Positions 5,522 to 6,786 of a stretch of 6,786 bases of DNA are shown piece after piece. A model generated the notes under the pieces. It did not search any database. It was not told where the DNA came from and saw nothing but the letters and a program-made list of their open reading frames with translations. The number at the start of each line of letters is the position of its first letter. Within the stretch, counting starts at the first letter, position 1. The DNA is from Actinomycetes bacterium (GTDB lineage Bacteria; Actinomycetota; CALGFH01): positions 1-6,786 of the forward strand of contig JASLIH010000361.1 in assembly GCA_030152105.1 (NCBI GenBank), in the 5' to 3' direction. Position numbers and translations under genes: made by a program.

Positions 5522-6771
5522 CTTGGTGGGGTTGTGCGGTGCGGTGACCGGTGGTGGGCGATCGATTGGGCCACGATGGCGGCATCCTCGCCCACGCCGA
5601 ACAGCACCGAGGACTTGCGCTTGCGTAGGAAGTGGACGCCGCAGAAGAACAGGCCCGGGACCACCGTGCTTGCCCCGTTGTCGGCGAGTGGGAAGCCCAT
5701 GGCGTCGAAGGCGGGGAACCGTACCCATTGCCCATAGTCGGGACGGAAACCGGAGGTGACAATCACCACGCCAAAGCCGTTGAGGTCCAGCTCCAGCGGC
5801 GGGTCGGCGTGAAATGGTGGAGGGTCGGGCAGCTCGGGCGCCGTGATCCCCTTGGTAGGGAGTTGCTCGGTGAGCAGCTTTCGGATGTCGGCGTAGCGGG
5901 CATCGCCGAAGGCGACCGAGTCGGCCAGGTCACCGGCGAAGGACGCTCGATGTCCCTCCACCCCGGCCAAGCGACCCAGGAGCTGTACCCCCATTGCCTG
6001 CAAGGTGCGGTAGTGCAGGTCATGGCCGCCTCGCTGGCCGGTCACCAGCAGGTTGGCGCCCAGCCGAGCCGCCGGTGAGGGCAGGGCGCTGAGCGGGGTG
6101 TCGAAGAAGGTGGTCTCCTTGAGCCAGGTGACGATGTCGCGGCCGCCGGGCCGCCGCGGCAGCCACGGCGCCCGGCCGCAGGCCAGGAACACCTCGCGAC
6201 CCGACTCGTGTAGCTCCTCGGAGAGCTGGCAGCCGGTCTGGCCGCTGCCCACGACCAGGACCTTTCCCGGCGGAAGGGCTGCCGGGTTGCGGTAGTCCCG
6301 AGCACCGATCACCAGCACGTCGTGTGGGAACCGGTTCGCGACCTCGGGGCGATGGGGCTGCTGATAGGCGCCCGTGCACACAACGACCGATTCCGCCCGC
6401 AGCTCGCCGGCCGAGGTGCGAAGCAGGAACCCGCCGCCGGGTCCGGGTTCGAGGCTGTCCACGCCCACTCCCTCGCGAACCGGCGCACCGAACCTCGACG
6501 CGTACCGCTGCAGGTATCGGACGATCTCATCACGAGGGACGAACCCCTCCGGGTCGTCGCCCGAATAGGCAGCGCCCGGCAGGCTCATGGTCCAGTTCGG
6601 CGTCACCAGGCAGAAGCTGTCCCACAGACCAAGCCAGCTCTGGCCAACCCGTGCCCGCTCCAGCACCACATGCTCGACCCCGCGGGCGGTCAGCTCGTAG
6701 CTCACCGCCAGGCCAGCCTGGCCCGCTCCGACCACGACCACTGGGAACCCGCTGGGCACTCCGGCCATCAC
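5515..6771 (-). CDS. Flavin-dependent monooxygenase / FAD-NAD(P) oxidoreductase (COG2072 type)
   Basis: This is a 418-residue flavoprotein with two Rossmann motifs. The FAD site is VVVVGAGQAG (residues 11-20), followed by an acidic strand end (LE, 37-38). The NAD(P)H site is VLVVGSGQTG (171-180). Other family landmarks are CTGAYQQP (132-139), TSGFRPD (339-345) and the C-terminal FCGVHFLRKRKSS...GVGEDAA segment (376-398), where FAD contacts usually lie. The family includes class B monooxygenases that oxygenate amines, sulfides, ketones or indole-pyruvate-like acids with NADPH and O2. In relatives I recall, the segment before the second Rossmann motif carries HSxxYRNP; here it is GARDYRNP. The start is GTG 6771 or the adjacent ATG 6768; GGAG and GAGG lie just upstream. 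The last 13 residues (HHRSPHRTTPPSA) look like a non-native tail produced by the junction with the hydrolase remnant. Substrate is unknown. Confidence 0.88.
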   Translation of the reverse strand: MMAGVPSGFPVVVVGAGQAGLAVSYELTARGVEHVVLERARVGQSWLGLWDSFCLVTPNWTMSLPGAAYSGDDPEGFVPRDEIVRYLQRYASRFGAPVREGVGVDSLEPGPGGGFLLRTSAGELRAESVVVCTGAYQQPHRPEVANRFPHDVLVIGARDYRNPAALPPGKVLVVGSGQTGCQLSEELHESGREVFLACGRAPWLPRRPGGRDIVTWLKETTFFDTPLSALPSPAARLGANLLVTGQRGGHDLHYRTLQAMGVQLLGRLAGVEGHRASFAGDLADSVAFGDARYADIRKLLTEQLPTKGITAPELPDPPPFHADPPLELDLNGFGVVIVTSGFRPDYGQWVRFPAFDAMGFPLADNGASTVVPGLFFCGVHFLRKRKSSVLFGVGEDAAIVAQSIAHHRSPHRTTPPSA

Positions 6772-6772
6772 G

Positions 6773-6781
6773 CCTCACTCC
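6773..6781 (-). promoter_or_regulatory. Ribosome binding region GGAGTGAGG of the monooxygenase
   Basis: GGAG (6778-6781) lies 6 bases before GTG 6771 and 9 before ATG 6768. GAGG (6773-6776) lies 4 bases before the ATG. Either start is usable, and the protein differs by one residue. Confidence 0.6.
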
Positions 6782-6786
6782 GCTGT

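Noticed and set aside
5518..5728. Extended reading of the hydrolase remnant as a 158-residue protein starting at 5728
   Set aside because: The N-terminal part lies out of frame inside the monooxygenase coding sequence and is Arg/Pro/Gly-rich without hydrolase features; only the part after about 5521-5545 resembles a hydrolase.

Overview
The window is uniformly GC-rich, with GC-ending codons, strong GGAG/AGGAGGT ribosome binding sites and genes packed on one strand. This fits an actinobacterium (Actinomycetota), probably a soil lineage. The membrane-attached Abhydrolase_9 (DUF2319) protein points the same way, because that family is best known from actinobacteria such as Mycobacterium. I cannot place the genus.

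Every supported gene is on the minus strand, so transcription runs from the right edge to the left. From the right: (1) a flavin-dependent monooxygenase of the COG2072 type (5515-6771); (2) the C-terminal third of an alpha/beta hydrolase with no N-terminal half and no start codon, which I read as a pseudogene (about 5252-5521); (3) about 220 bases without a convincing gene; (4) a 671-residue Abhydrolase_9 protein with hydrophobic N-terminal segments (3016-5031); (5) a fumarylacetoacetate hydrolase (FAH) family enzyme (2084-3019), whose full length seems to need a CTG start overlapping the upstream stop; (6) a 288-residue alpha/beta hydrolase of the monoacylglycerol-lipase/serine-aminopeptidase type (1157-2023); (7) an enolase-superfamily enzyme of the muconate-lactonizing type, cut by the left edge (1-1146).

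Genes 4-7 look like one operon. The Abhydrolase_9 and FAH genes overlap by 4 bases, 60 bases separate FAH from the lipase-like hydrolase, and 10 bases separate that from the enolase-superfamily gene, whose Shine-Dalgarno sequence overlaps the preceding stop codon. The set (one C-C hydrolase/decarboxylase-type enzyme, two serine-hydrolase folds and an epimerase/cycloisomerase-type enzyme) suggests catabolism or remodelling of an acyl, ester or amide compound. The substrate cannot be read from the sequence. The monooxygenase is 483 bases upstream and may belong to a separate transcript.

The points most worth a second look are the non-canonical FAH start, the hydrolase remnant behind the monooxygenase, the Ala-Ser-Ser-Trp-Ala nucleophile elbow of the small hydrolase, and the unassigned substrate of the enolase-superfamily enzyme. 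I see no mobile elements, CRISPR arrays, tRNA or rRNA genes.
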